From Cordilura impudica (lineage: Eukaryota > Arthropoda > Insecta > Diptera > Scathophagidae), in assembly GCA_963682025.1 (NCBI GenBank), contig OY821518.1, forward strand, positions 219,386,868 through 219,450,867: a stretch of 64,000 nucleotides of DNA. The letters are read 5' to 3'. Positions within the stretch are counted from its first letter, which is position 1. Every line of letters begins with the position of its first letter. The position numbers and the translations under genes are program-made. The notes beneath the pieces are model-generated. The model worked only from the letters and a program-made list of their open reading frames with translations, searched no databases and had not been told where the DNA came from. Shown in pieces: positions 35,401 through 47,513 of the stretch.

Positions 35401-37470
35401 AAAATATGTAAAAATTTAAGAACGAATTTGGGGAGTAAGTTCATTTTTTTATTTAGTTTAATACAAAAATGGGGAATTTATTAATTTCTGTTGGGCACCT
35501 TTCTTTAAATTTGGGGAATTTGTTCATCGTGAAATTATTCCCGTGTGTACCAAATTTCAGAGAAATCCATTGAAAAATACAAATTTGTATAGCGAACAAA
35601 TGCAGCAAAAACAGAAAATGGGTTTTATAAAAAAGTGGGTGTAAAGGTAGGCGCGTCCAGAAAGATATATAGTCCAACCTTCGCTGGAGTACAGAGATCA
35701 CGTGTACCAAATTTCAGAGAAAGCCGTTGAAAAATAAAATTTTTTATAGCGAACAAATATACAAAAAAACAGAAAACGAATTTTTCACAAAATGTGGGCG
35801 TAAAAGTAAAAGTCGCCGGTAAAAATCATATGCCAACCTTTTCTGGAGTACAGAGATCGTGTGTACTAAATTTCAGAGGAATCCGCTGAAAAATAAAAAT
35901 TTGTATAGCGAACAGATATACCAAAAAGAGAAAATGAATTTTACACAAAAAGTGGGCTTAAAAGTAGGCGTGGCCGGTAAGAATAACATGGCGACCTTTC
36001 TTGGAGTACAAAGATCGTGTGAACCAAATTTCAGAGAAATACGTTGGAAAATAAAAATTTGTATAGCGGTCAAACAAACAAACAAACAAACAAACAGAAA
36101 ATGAATTTTATATATGGGAGATTTCATGTCAAGTGCATGAAAGAAAGCTTAGGATTTTTCCTTTAAGAGGCTTTTGGTCGCTAAGTGGGATGGGAGTGGG
36201 ATATCCATCAAAATAAATGTTTTGTAACTCAAGACAACGGTTTTTCAATTTTTCACAAATGCACTATTTTGAATTTTTTCCTATTTGTGTCTAAAACCTC
36301 ACAAATAAAACTTATACTGAGAAACTAGACAAACTAAACTTTCCGAAGGTATATAACATACCTAACTAAAATTTTATACCCTCGATACTGTAATATCCAG
36401 GATATGTTAACCTCAGGAAAAAAAATCGCTTTTTATACCCTCCACTCCAGTGTGCAGAGGGTATATATAAGTTTGTCATTCCGTTTGTAATAATTAGAAA
36501 AAAAAATCTGGACCCCATAAAATAAATATATTTGTGATCCTTATAACAAGCGGAGTAGATATAGCGATGTCCGTCTGTCCGGCTGTCCGTCTGTCCGTCT
36601 GTGGAAATCACGATGACGGCTTCAATCGGGCAACTAGGTTGCTCGTTGGTAAAAAAATGATTCAGTAACATCCTGAAAAGTTTGCTGTTTAAAATCGTCC
36701 AAAGCGGTTTATCTGGTCCCGAGAATTGAACGATGGAGTAAAAAAAGTCTTGAAAAAATATGATTTGACTATGTTGTTCTTGTCACGATAACGTTCTCAA
36801 TAGGACAGCTAGGGCGCTTGTTGTTAGTGAGAATGATACACCAACATCACGGGAAGGTTTCTGCTTTTTAAATCGTGACAATAGGTTTCATAGGTGCCGA
36901 GAAATCACTGAAAAGGTAAATAAAATATGATGTTTTCCTATATTGTTATTCCAAATTTTGTATTTTGTCACAGCTGTACTTGTTGTTTTTATGGTCGTTG
37001 TGGTAGTAATATAAAAATTCGCCAATATCAACATTTTATGGTGTAATATTTAAGTTAGTTAATTAATAAAAGAAACTATATAAAATCAATATCAATATTC
37101 TGCGATTTTTATAAGATCACAAAATATTACAAATTGATACATACAGACTACTGTTGCAAATATCAAAATACTATAAATAACATTCATATATTCTGTATAT
37201 GTATTTCGATAATAAGCGCATATTAAAAATAATAAAATATAAATTATTTTATTTATACAAAATATTGCAATTTTTAGGGTTGCAAAAAATAGTATGATTT
37301 TAAGGGTTCTACTTTTAGTAAATACTTGCATTCAAAAGTAGTATTGAAACCATAAAATTCTACCCTGTTAAAAATTGGTGTTTAAAAAAAAAAAATTTTC
37401 TCAGATGATAATAATATAATGTCAATAATATTTAATTATAATACATTTTTAAAATTTATTATTTAATGTT

Positions 37471-37612
37471 TGGCGCAGGCAAACGCCATTCCCGGACTAC
37501 CAAGAATTTAATGCACGATCTATTCCGCATTAGGAGTAATCGCGGAGCTCAGCTCAATCAAAGTGCAATGATTAAGCCTCGCTCTGGGAAACAAGTGTTC
37601 ATGCTTCCCTTT
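37471..37612 (-). pseudogene. U1 snRNA pseudogene, copy 1 (3' three-quarters)
   Basis: U1 snRNA recognises 5' splice sites. Reading the minus strand from 37612 down: TTTCCCAGAGCGAGGCTTAA, CATTGCACTTTGATTGAGCT, CGCGATTACTCCTAATG, a Sm-site-like ATTAAATTCTTGG, and GGGAATGGCGTTTGCCTGCG. These match the second half of U1 in order, including the final stem-loop. The 5' end that pairs with splice sites (ACTTACCTG) is absent. The third stem-loop and the Sm site have substitutions, so it is not expected to function. The plus-strand frame 37466-37708 is a shadow. Confidence 0.8.
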
Positions 37613-37735
37613 GCACAAACGCCATTCCCAACTACCAAAAATTGTAGGCACGAGCTATCCACATCAGGAATACTCGCGGGCTCAACTCAATCAAAGTGCA
37701 ATGATTAAGCTTCGCCCTGGGAAGCATATATTCAT
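37613..37735 (-). pseudogene. U1 snRNA pseudogene, copy 2 (tandem)
   Basis: Directly adjoining the first copy in the same orientation: CCCAGGGCGAAGCTTAATC, TGAGTTGAGCCCGCG, GTATTCCTGATGTGG, AGCTCGTGCCTACAATTTTTGG, then GGGAATGGCGTTTG. Its Sm-like AATTTTTGG is better preserved than in copy 1. It too lacks the 5' end. The two differ at many positions, so the duplication is old. Confidence 0.8.
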
Positions 37736-38381
37736 TAATTTCTTAGCACAAACCGAACTTCTTATGGCACATTAAAAATAAACTAATTGAGAAGTACAAT
37801 TCATCATTACGCTGTATTATAATACTATTTTCTTATTTTACTACTAGCTAGTAAACAAAGTGATCGTATCATTGTAAACGAAATAGTATTGAAATTGTGT
37901 GCAGATTTGTTTTACTTAAAAAACTGTTTCTACAGATAGTGAATAAAATCCCAGTAAACATTTTATGCAATAAGTGATCATGTGGAGTCTTTTTTGACTC
38001 CTATGTGCTATTAAAACAGTCATAAATGCGCTCTTTTGCTGATCACAAAATATTCTTTTGTTGGGAGGAAATATTACCTTACCTCCGACTCATCTTGAGA
38101 ACCTTTTTATCCAATTTTCTGATTAATTTCGACTTATTTTTAAGTCATATTTAATGTCATTTTTCTATAAATCACTTTTTAAGCGTAAGCAAAAATCATT
38201 TCTTAATCTTTTTCTAATACCGCATGTGATTAATCAGTTTTTAATCATCAAAAGTGCTCGAAGAAGACACAGAAAGATGATTTTTGTTAAAACAATCTTC
38301 GAAATGATTACTGGGATATCGTATATTTTTGTTTACACACACATATACAATAATGGCACCAGTTAGCCGAACTCTCTCATG

Positions 38382-38951
38382 AAACACATAGACGACAGCG
38401 GCTACACGACTACAGCCTGTCAAAAATAAAATACACACGTTTATATGAAAACGATTATTTTGGCACAAACACAGCTACACGACTACATGACCACTTTTGC
38501 TGCTGTAGTCAACTTAGGCTAATTTCTATTTTTGTTGGCTACAAAATAAAAATAGTGTTGACAATATAACAAAATATGTAAAAGATATTAGTGCTATGAA
38601 ATATTTTATTTTGTTGAAAAAATTAATCGCAAAATGAAATGCTATAATAATTCTATTAATAAGTAAATTTATTTATTTATTTTTACGTTATAATAATGCA
38701 TTGTAAATAAGTAATATATTTAAGACAATTTTATATAGAATCATACATGTTTCTCTATTTTAATAAAGTTAAAAAAAAATATAATTGGCACTACTGAAAT
38801 AAAAATGATTTTGTATAAAAACAGCTGTTTATATTGTTGTTATATGTTGCTGTCGTTTTCAAAAAAATTAAGCAGTTGACTACACGACTACAATTGTAGC
38901 CAGCAGCATTTGTATCCGTGTGTTTGTGTAGCCTCAGTCGTCTATGTGTTT
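38382..38951. mobile_element. MITE with AAACACATAGACGAC termini (570 bp)
   Basis: AAACACATAGACGACAGCGGC at the left and the inverted GTCGTCTATGTGTTT at the right are flanked by CATG on both sides (38378-38381 and 38952-38955). CATG is palindromic, so it could be duplication or part of the repeat. Internal CTACACGACTACA motifs recur. No coding capacity. Confidence 0.65.
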
Positions 38952-38967
38952 CATGCATAAGTAACAA

Positions 38968-39058
38968 TTTCATTTAGTCTTATGAAAGCTTTTGAACAAA
39001 GCAGATATACGTCGCATTGTTTTGTGAAATCTTACATTGTTTTTTAATAGGTACCAGT
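38968..39058 (+). repeat. ~90-bp repeat shared with 56298-56389
   Basis: Both read CAGTCTTATGAAAGCTTT (or TTAG...), GAACAAAGC, GTCGCATTGT and end AATAGGTAC. The second copy lies just after the UTP25 fragment. Family unknown. Confidence 0.6.
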
Positions 39059-40107
39059 GATGCCAGGAGATTTTTACAGAAATCTCTACGCTAATGAAAA
39101 AAAATCCCTTTTTTTCCCTACACCCACTTTTTTTCTCTCTACATTTTTCCCTACAATACTTTTTTCAATTTTTCAAAAAAAAAAATTATTTTTAATTTGT
39201 TAATCTTCAATTTCAATAATGCAAAAATAACATAAAAACGAAAAAAATATCATAAAAAATAAGATAAGAATATCATTAGAATTACATAAAAGCAATATAA
39301 AAAATTAACAGATATTATAAAAAAAATATTTTTACTATTCTGTATAATTCATCTTTTATATGGCTAGATGTGCATTTAAAATTTACACAATTAATTAAAA
39401 TGGCTTGCAAATTTTAAAGTTTAAAATTGAAACGTATATAATATTAAGTTGTTAAAAAAAAAATTTTCAAAAAATCCCTACAATTCGACAATAGTAAGAA
39501 ATCTTTTGCATTAAACACATAGACGCAAATCCATTTATCGATGCGTTACAAATGGAATGTCATAATAAGATCGAAAAAATACAACTGATTAACGCTAGTG
39601 CTTTTAAAATATAAGACATGTTCAAATATTCCGAAAAAGATCCGAAATTTAAAAATATATTTTGTTTAATATCTTCTATTGACTTTAAAATTGTTAAACG
39701 TAAATGCTGAAAATTCAGAGTATTTGTTGTAATAAATTACTAAATTGATCAAATTGTTTACATTTTCAAATATTTTATCTAAATTTGTTACAAATAGTGC
39801 AAGAAAACCTAGGTGGAGGGTATCAAAGATTCGGCATAGCCGAATTTTACACTCCTACTTGTTTTCTATAGAAATGCTGAAAAATTATTATTTTTTATTT
39901 ATTTTTAATAATAATTAAATTAATGTATAATAATAATAATATTAAAAATAAAAAGATAAATAATTTATTAAAATTTAATCTTAATTGCAGTAGATCCATT
40001 TATATCATAACTGTTTTTATACTTAATTTATTTTAGCTGATGAAGTATTTAAGTCTTGTAAATTTTTAAATACCCAGTCTTTCATCCAGCTTTTTTGTCG
40101 CCTTTAT

Positions 40108-41403
40108 TTACTGCGGTTTTTTGTCAATCCTTTCTTGGCGTTACTATGTTCAGCTGTTGATTTGGTTTATTTGTTGTCTTTGGAAAGAAATCGCATTGAA
40201 AAGAGGCAGAAAACTTTTTCAACTTGAGTCTTCCATCGACAAGAGGTATAAAAGCATGGTATTGAGCGGTGCCATCGATTGTTACCGCAGCATCGAATCT
40301 GCTCTTCAGTGTTTTCAATGTTTCTTGATGATCCTCTTTGCTACTAAAAACTCTCTCTAACTCTTTGCCCAATGGAATAAAGCAATCGCATCTAAGTTGC
40401 GATCTTGATGAGAGCACTGGAGGCTATACTTCGCTGCATTTCTCTTAAGGTTTGCTCCAATACCATCACATGCTGCTTTACCATGAGCAGTAGGATGAAA
40501 ATGCCACTCAGCTGGCATTCCAAAATCTTTTTCATGGGCCATAAGATTTGTCAAGCTACTTTTGTTTTTAAAATGTTGACTAGCTCCGTCCGAAACGAAG
40601 TATACCTTCTTTACTGTAAATTTAATTTTAGAAATTTTAGTATTCTCTTCTGGTACTCATAAACTGCAACGGTATCATGTTTTAAATCGTCGGAGATGAT
40701 TGCCATACTTTTCTGTTCCAGATTTTCATCTTTCATGTAGTAAATAACTACTCTGAATATAGTTGCTTGGTCGTTATTGAAGTGGAATGCTTGTATGGCA
40801 TCCTGAAGAACATATTTATAGTTTTCTGCGAAATCATATGAAATAACGAATTCACCAGACTTCAAATGTGTCCTCAAATCCTTGAAGAATGACCATTGCT
40901 CTTTGACTAAAAAGTCATGGGTTCTCAAGTTTAGCAATCCTGTACACATTTCTTCCACAAAATCATCCACATTTAAAATGATTGTTTTCAATGTGCGTCT
41001 GTCAGTCTGAATCCAAGAATCAAATTTGACCTCCTCTATATATTCTCGATCTAAAGAGTTGATTAAATTTTCTTTGATGAATGTGGTTTTCGGGCAATTG
41101 GCACATTCACCTACGTAAGTGGCAAGAAGTTGTTGCATTAGGACACATAGTCAATTTAAGGCAATCGCGGTAATCGTGTAAATCTTCTGCAGAATCATCT
41201 GTTGAATACTTTAAATAGATTTCCTTCAACATCAGTTTAACATTTTCATGGTAAATGCAAACGCATACTGTGTGAGTTCCGCTGCTTTCTGCAAAAACGC
41301 AATGTTTTGGCCTCATTTGGGTTAATTTCGTGAAGCCAATTCTAACATCATCGTGTTCAGATTGAAATGTTGCAAATAACTCTTTCAGGTTACAGATAAC
41401 CAT
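40108..41403 (-). pseudogene. DDE-like transposase pseudogene, copy 2
   Basis: This copy extends further N-terminally than copy 1: MRPKHCVFAESSGTHTVC, YHENVKLMLKEIYLKYSTDD, then CPNATTSCHL. After a one-base shift come GECANCPKTTF, FAENYKYVLQDAIQAFHF, SDDLKHDTVAVYEYQ, another shift, VSDGASQHFKN, HEKDFGMPAEWHFHPTAHG, KAACDGIGANLKR, a third shift, and FSSKEDHQETLKTLKSRFD. It keeps the HEKDFG segment lost in copy 1 and has Tyr where copy 1 has a stop. Copies 1 and 2 are thus damaged independently. A start codon before MVICNLK at 41403 is not evident because the terminal repeat follows almost at once; the true N-terminus may be deleted. Confidence 0.8.
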
Positions 41404-42013
41404 TCTCTTCTGTTATGTTATGAAGGTATATTACATACCTTCGGAAAGGTTAATTTGTCTAGTTTCTCAGTATAAGTTTTATTTGTAAGGTTTTACACAC
41501 AAATAGGAAAAAATTCAAAATAGTGCATTTGTGAAAAATTTAAAAACCGTTGTCTTGAGTTACAAAGCATTTATTTTGATAGATATCCCACTCCCATCCC
41601 ACTAAGCGACCAAAAAGCTCTTAAAGGAAAAATCCTAAGCTTTCTTATGAAAAAAAATGGCTTTTTTGAAAAAAAAGGCAAAAAATGCTTTAATTTAGCA
41701 AAAAAAAGTCTAAAAATTTTTTTTTTAAGTATTTTTTTCCGAAATATTGAAGAAATGGCTATCTAAACTCTTTGGGAGAAAATTTTCTAAGAACAATAGG
41801 TAATAAGTTACATGGATGATAAAAAAACACCTGTTTGGCCAAAATTGTGAAATTGTGATCCCATCTAACTCAGAGAGATCTGAACCGATCTTATTGAAAA
41901 ATGGTGTCTGAACTACTATCCAATAGGACTAACTTTGGTGCAAATTTCATCCCGAGCGGAAGACATCGGTTTCAAAAGTTGGTGGACTTGACATGAAATC
42001 CCCCATATATAGA

Positions 42014-43329
42014 TTTTACTTTTCTTAACATATAGTTTACTTTATATTATTAAATTTACTATAACTATCAAACAATTCTGGTTAAAAAATATTAATTTAA
42101 AAAAACGCTTTCGAGGTAAAACAATATTTAACTAAGCACATCTAGGCCTCGAGTAAAAATATTTTTCTAGCATCTTTTTACCTTACACATGATTTCGTGC
42201 CAAAGTGTATCATTTAGAAGAAATACTTTTTATATTAGAGCCATTTTTAATCAATACCAAACTGATTATAATAATAACGTGAAATCACAAAACAGACATA
42301 CAGACCAATGAATAAAAATTCTTATAATATCGTGTCCAAATGAAAAGGTGATTTTTGATTTGAAATTCACAGGTTTATCGATTTGGGTAAATAATTTTTT
42401 CCATCTCAATATCTTCAGCGGTTCAATAATGAGGTTCGTTTTCGTCAAAAACTATTGAATTTGGTTTCAATAACTTTTTGTTTTGTTGCATTACAATTAG
42501 TGTACGAAATGAAAATTCAACTGCAGATAACATAGATATATCGCAGAAGGTCTTCCACGCATCAAATGACCAAGCTAATATTGTGCAGAACGTGAATCAA
42601 AACTAAAGATCACGAAAATGTCATGTTAACCGTGTTCATCCTTTTTCGTATTATGGTGCATTATAAATTTATTCCGCATATCCAAACTGTTAACTCGGAA
42701 TATCATTGAAGTACTTTTCATCATTTGCGAAAAAAAGAAGTCAGAATTATGTGCAGATAACACTATTCAACTATTCAATATACAAAAAAAAACACTCCGG
42801 CGTGATTGAATTCAATTGCAGAAATAAACTTTAATTTTTTTCGACGACTAAAAAAAATTGCTATGAATGTATTGCATTTGAGGGCGGAATACTTGGAGAC
42901 AATGAAATATTTATGGTAGAGTAAATAAAAACTTTTTATACTATAGCAAAAAATCGCCATTTCTTTTGAACACAGAAATTTTGAACTTTGTTTATCAAAT
43001 TAAATATGAACATTACTCCTATCATACCATGGAATGTTGTATATTTGACGAAGCTGAGACTTTCAGTTTGAAAGCAGAATATATTTATTAGTTTTGCAAA
43101 AATTTAAGAAAGTTAATTTTGGTTACTTGTTGCTTGATAAATTTTCAAGTTTGGTGTTCACGTGAGCGTTGATGGGGTCCCACTGTTTGGTATTTGTCCA
43201 ATTGGGATGGATTTTCAAATCTAGAGGCCGCTTTAATTTGTTACCAATTTATTTTGTAATTGGTAAAATGGTTCAAAACAGGAGCCATTGTTTTCTTCTT
43301 AATGTAATAATCAAGATATGTATATTAAC
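42014..43329. other. No recognisable feature
   Basis: AT-rich DNA to the right of the nested Helitron; short frames are unsupported. Confidence 0.4.
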
Positions 43330-43710
43330 TAACTTTTCAAAAAACTACTTTTTCTTCTTAAAATAACCTTAACTGAAAAAATTACCTTTATTAAAAAAAG
43401 TACAAAAAAAAAAACATTTTGTAAGTAGAAACTTTCTCTATAAAATGCCCCTTTCCTTTTAAAGATATCATTTATAAAAGAAATAGTTTTCCTAAAAAAA
43501 GAACTTTTGTATCAAAAGTATCCTTTCCTGAAAAAGTGAATTTTCTTAAAAACTACATTTTCTTATAAAAAAAAGTACATTTAGTTAATAGTGTGGTGTT
43601 TCTTAAAAAAATTTTCTTTAAAAAATATATTTCCTTCAAATAACTTTTCGCCGTTTCTTAAAAAAGCAATTAATTTCATTTGAAAAAGATCGTTATCAGA
43701 AATTTTAATT
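43330..43710. repeat. Degenerate TTTTCTTAAAAAAGTAC array, second block
   Basis: Same motif type as 3165-4030 (AAAGTACATTT, TTTTCTTAAAAA) in the same orientation. Confidence 0.6.
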
Positions 43711-46139
43711 GCATATTTATTTTGTAACTAAATATTCAAGAATATAATCTTAGTCTTTAAATTGTCTTACTTCTACAAAAAATCACCAATTTTAGTAGCA
43801 AAAATAACATATACAGTTATTATGAAAAAACGCTATACGCATGTTAGGAAATGCAAAAACCACAAAAAATTTTGTATTTCAAAACAATTAATGAATACAA
43901 TAGGGACTTATAAACCAAGCAAAACACCCCGTTTTACATGTGAGAAGTAAACTTAAAATACTTGTATAAATTAATTGTTGCAACCAATAAGTCAAAACCG
44001 TAGTAAACAAGCACCTTTAAAAACATGTTAAACACAGAAAACTTGACGAGAACTTATAAGACCTGGCTTCGTATTGTGAACGATATTAATCGTTTAATTA
44101 ATTTCTAAGTCAGTATTTATTACTTTTCTATTTAAAAGACAACGCTTGACTTTCAAGTAAGTTCAGTCTTATTTTAAGATCCAGTCAAAATTCGATGAAA
44201 TTTTTTTTTTTTTTTTGAGAAATTTCTTTCATTATAAAAAAACTACTTCAGTTTTCATATTCGTAAAAAAAAATTTAAGTTTTCTAAATTTATTCCGCGT
44301 TGTATAACTTTAAGCTCTCAAACAAAATTTTTTACTTTTCAAATTTAAAAACAAATTTTCAAGTCCCAGCAACACTTGAAGTTTTTTATTTCACTAAAAT
44401 TGCATTTAAAATGTTGCCAGCTAAAAAAAAATATCTTTCTTTAAAAAATGTTAACAAAGTTTTTATATTCAATCAATTTCCGATGGTTAATTTTAAGTAA
44501 AGAAATAAATTCATTTAACTGAAAAATTTATTTTCAGCCAAAATATTTTTTATTTATTTATAGTAATCAATTTTACCTGCAAATTTTTACTCTTCGTACT
44601 TACACTAGACTAAGGAAACTCAACATTTAACATTCAATGTAGTTTGGGCATTTATTTTGCATCAAAATTGAACCTACTGCTCTTAACAGTTTCTGTGTAA
44701 TAAGAAAATAAGTTCTAATTAAATTCTTATATAAAAAACCACTCAAGACTTAAAAGTTAGTTCAATAAATCCAGAGATTTTTGTGTAACTAAATTTTATA
44801 AAAAGATTTTAATTAAAAATATTTGAAATAAAGTTTTCAATTTCATGAATGATTGTTTTCCTTACAAAAGAATTTTTCTTGCATAGTTTAATTAAAAATT
44901 TTTTTATTTAAAAATTCACTTCAGAAATCTTTTTGATATAAATATTTCGAGACAGACCGGTATAATGTAACAGTTGAAAAAAACCGATATAATTCATGTT
45001 GCCTTGCATTAATATAGGTTTCGTAAATTCCGTTCAAGGTGAATGCTTATTCAAATTATTGCACTACTTTTCTTAACATTCATATCAGTAGTTTCTTCCT
45101 TGATATACCTTTAATTGCCATTACAATTTCCAAACTCATTATTGCATCACAATAAAATAAACGTGTTTTTAGACCTGTAATTTATTTTGCTATCAGTTTG
45201 TTTCACTAAGAAAAAAAATTTGGATACTTTTAAATAAATATTTCCTAAAAGTAGAGTATTTTTCTAACAGATAAAGTAAAAAGAAAAAAATTAGCTTGCC
45301 ATTTGTATATATTTTCTTTGCATTGCAATTTCACGGATATTTACACGTTCTAACAGTTAACGTTCTAACATGTAAATGCCAGCATAAATTTTCAATTTTT
45401 TAAAATTTGAAAAAGAGCTGATTTAAAGCTGAGCAAACACAAGCCAGTTTCTAAGGAATTTCTATTATACACTTTACTTAAAAATATAATTTTTTTCTTT
45501 TAATTTAAGTGGCATTATTTGAAATGTAACATTGTTTGTATGTATATCTCACAAGTTACGAACAAGAAGAAGGAAATTAATATATATAAAAAATAAAATT
45601 GTAAGGAATGTTATATGGAATTAGAGAAATTTTCCTTCCTATTGTCCTGCGATACAAAGAAATATAAATAAGAAGATTTGCTGTAGAAAGAAAGAGGAAT
45701 GAAAGGAATATGCAAAGTTTAAATTTCAGTTTAAAGAAATATATCAATTTATATTAGCTGAAAAGCCAGCTGAGCTAGCGGATTTAATAAATCTTTATTT
45801 TTGTTTATTTTAAGGTGAAATTAGTTACAATTCCTGGTACAGGTAGATAGTTAGTGTGCTTGAGAGACCAAAGAACCATCTTTGGCTGTGAAAGTTTTAT
45901 GTTAAGTTAAAAAATTATGTTACTCATATATTTTCAGTTTAATTAGTTTTATAAATATGACAATATATACCTCCTAATGGTTGCAACATTTAGCTACTCA
46001 CTAAATCTATTACACTAATTTTCAAACCATTCAAATAATTAATTATTTTCGCTCTTTCATACCATCTACTATAAACTTCTCTAAAGTATGTACTGCATAC
46101 AAAACTACCTAAGGCGCCCGTGCTCATATATATTCTGAA
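43711..46139. other. No recognisable feature
   Basis: About 2.4 kb of AT-rich DNA with no credible gene, hairpin-ended element or tandem array. Confidence 0.4.
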
Positions 46140-46640
46140 AATATAATTTTAAGAAAACTAAATTTTTTTAGGTAATGTGCTACTTTGAGCAAATGTGCCT
46201 TTTCATGAAATCGTAATATTTTGAAAAAAGATACTTTTGTAAAAACGTACTTTTTCAAAAATTTTATTTATTGAAGAAAATGTACTTTTTGTAGGAAAGC
46301 TCCTTTTGTTCAATAGAAACTTTTTGAATAAAAGCTGTTTTTTGAAGAAAATGTACTTTTTTACGAAATAATATTTATTCAGAAAAGGTACTTTTTAAAG
46401 AAATTGTACCTTTTTAAATAAAGATAACTTTTTAAGAAATGCTACTTATTAAAAAAAGATATTTTTTTTAGGAAAATGTGCTTTTTTAAGAAACTCTAAT
46501 TTTCATTGTAGTTTTGCCTAAAAGTTATTATTATTATTTTTTTTTTTTTGAAAAGATAAATTTTTAGGAGAAAGTACTTTTTAAAAAAAAGTATTTTTAC
46601 GACAAGGTACTTCTTGAAGAAAATTTAGTTTTTAATATAT
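46140..46640. repeat. Degenerate AAGAAAATGTACTTTTT array
   Basis: The motif of 3165-4030 in opposite sense, with units such as GAAGAAAATGTACTTTTT about every 25-45 bp. A further short stretch lies at 47320-47400. Confidence 0.65.
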
Positions 46641-46644
46641 ATTG

Positions 46645-47300
46645 GGGGGGTAAGGTTCTAAAACCTTGCATTCCTCTTTCTGAATGAACTAGATGTGCTG
46701 AGTGTTGTTTCAAAATTTCAAGTAAATCGGAGCAAAACTGAAGAAGATACAGCGTTTGCAGCGAGCGGCCTCATATAGTATATCGTATATAAATCAGTTT
46801 TTAAAAAATTCAAAATCGATTTTGTCGCAAATAGTTGTTCGAAGTCCGTGAACATCATAATTTAAAATTTACTTGATCGATTCTTTTGAAATTTTACACA
46901 CTATATCTACACATACATCATCAGGTAACCACGAAGTTTTTTTATTTTCCAATTTCTTCCCCATTTTTTAACAACAAATTACCGCAATTTTATAGCAAAA
47001 GTCGTATTTTCTACTTCAAAATGCTGTCAAAAGAAGAAAAAAACATTGAAAGAACTCTTCGTCACTACCTCAGGAAACATGTCACCTTTTAAACGCATTT
47101 CGATTTTTTGATTTCACAATATCCGGTAACGAGTTATGATGTTCACCGCAAAACAACAACGCCTCCGGAGATTCGCTGTCACGGACTTATTTATTAAAAT
47201 TTTTAATTGAAAAGTTTTTCAAAGATTCCTCAAATGTTATGCTATAACGTATATATAAAATAGATAATCCAACGCAATTGATATCTTCAAAAAAGAATTA
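46645..47300. mobile_element. MITE copy related to 21187-21818, inverted, incomplete
   Basis: From GGGGGGTAAGGTTCTAAAACC through GCGAGCGGCCTCATA, CTCAGGAAACATGTCACC and CAACAACGCCTCCGG to AAAAAAGAATTATG it matches the reverse of the 21-kb copy. The right terminus and both TTAA sites are not preserved. The frame at 46886-47092 is incidental. Confidence 0.65.
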
Positions 47301-47513
47301 TGAAAATACGACTTTTTTTCCTTTAAGAAGTAGTTGTTTTGTAAGAAACTGTCTTTTTTTAAGAAATGTACTTTTTTAGGGAAATTATTAAAAAAATACC
47401 CGTTATATAAATAAGTTAATTGCGTTTAAAAAAGATTGCGCCGCCAGTAAGTTATATTCAAATATCAGGTTGGATATCTGTCGACAAGTGAAACTTGAAA
47501 CTCTAGTCAATTT

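Larger units (their letters stand above)
33630..36115 (-). mobile_element. Non-autonomous Helitron, minus strand, split by a later insertion
   Basis: The plus strand starts CTAGCTATTTTTAACCGGTC, the reverse of a Helitron 3' end with a CCCGGGCAAGACCGG hairpin and AGCTAG|T. It runs leftward to the (GTTT)n leader and ATTTTATATAT at 36115. The last 9 bases of its 5' end (TCTATATAT when reversed) lie at 42005-42013, on the far side of the 36116-42004 transposon. The interior has a GC-rich block (34190-34480), four ~155-170-bp units (35520-36060) and a nested HINE-A (34598-35400). Related copies: 56464-58787 and 58788-60793. Confidence 0.85.
36434..39862 (+). mobile_element. HINE-B element nested in transposon copy 2
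   Basis: The 5' end TATACCCTCCACTCCAGTG pairs with GTGCAGAGGGTATA, followed by ATATAAGTTTGTCATTCCG and a GTCCGTCTGTCC microsatellite. The 3' end is GGTGGAGGGTATC, hairpin ATTCGGCATAGCCGAAT, then CACTCCTACTTGTT. Copy 1 of the host transposon has the uninterrupted sequence near 1343-1365, which fixes the site in a T-run. The interior contains U1 snRNA pseudogenes and a MITE but no transposition gene. It is Helentron/HINE-like by structure (inference). Confidence 0.75.
36116..42004 (-). mobile_element. DDE-like DNA transposon, copy 2, complete but interrupted
   Basis: The left end GGGAGATTTCATGTCAAGTG and right end CACTTGACATGAAATCCCCC-type sequence form terminal inverted repeats (36116-36428 shortened; 41425-42004). 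It is flanked by TATAT on the left and ATATA on the right, inside the TATATATA of a Helitron 5' end. The transposase pseudogene is 40108-41403 on the minus strand. A 3.4-kb HINE-B is inserted at 36434-39862. Confidence 0.8.

Noticed and set aside
37466..37708. 80-codon plus-strand frame
   Set aside because: It lies across two U1 snRNA pseudogenes read on the wrong strand.
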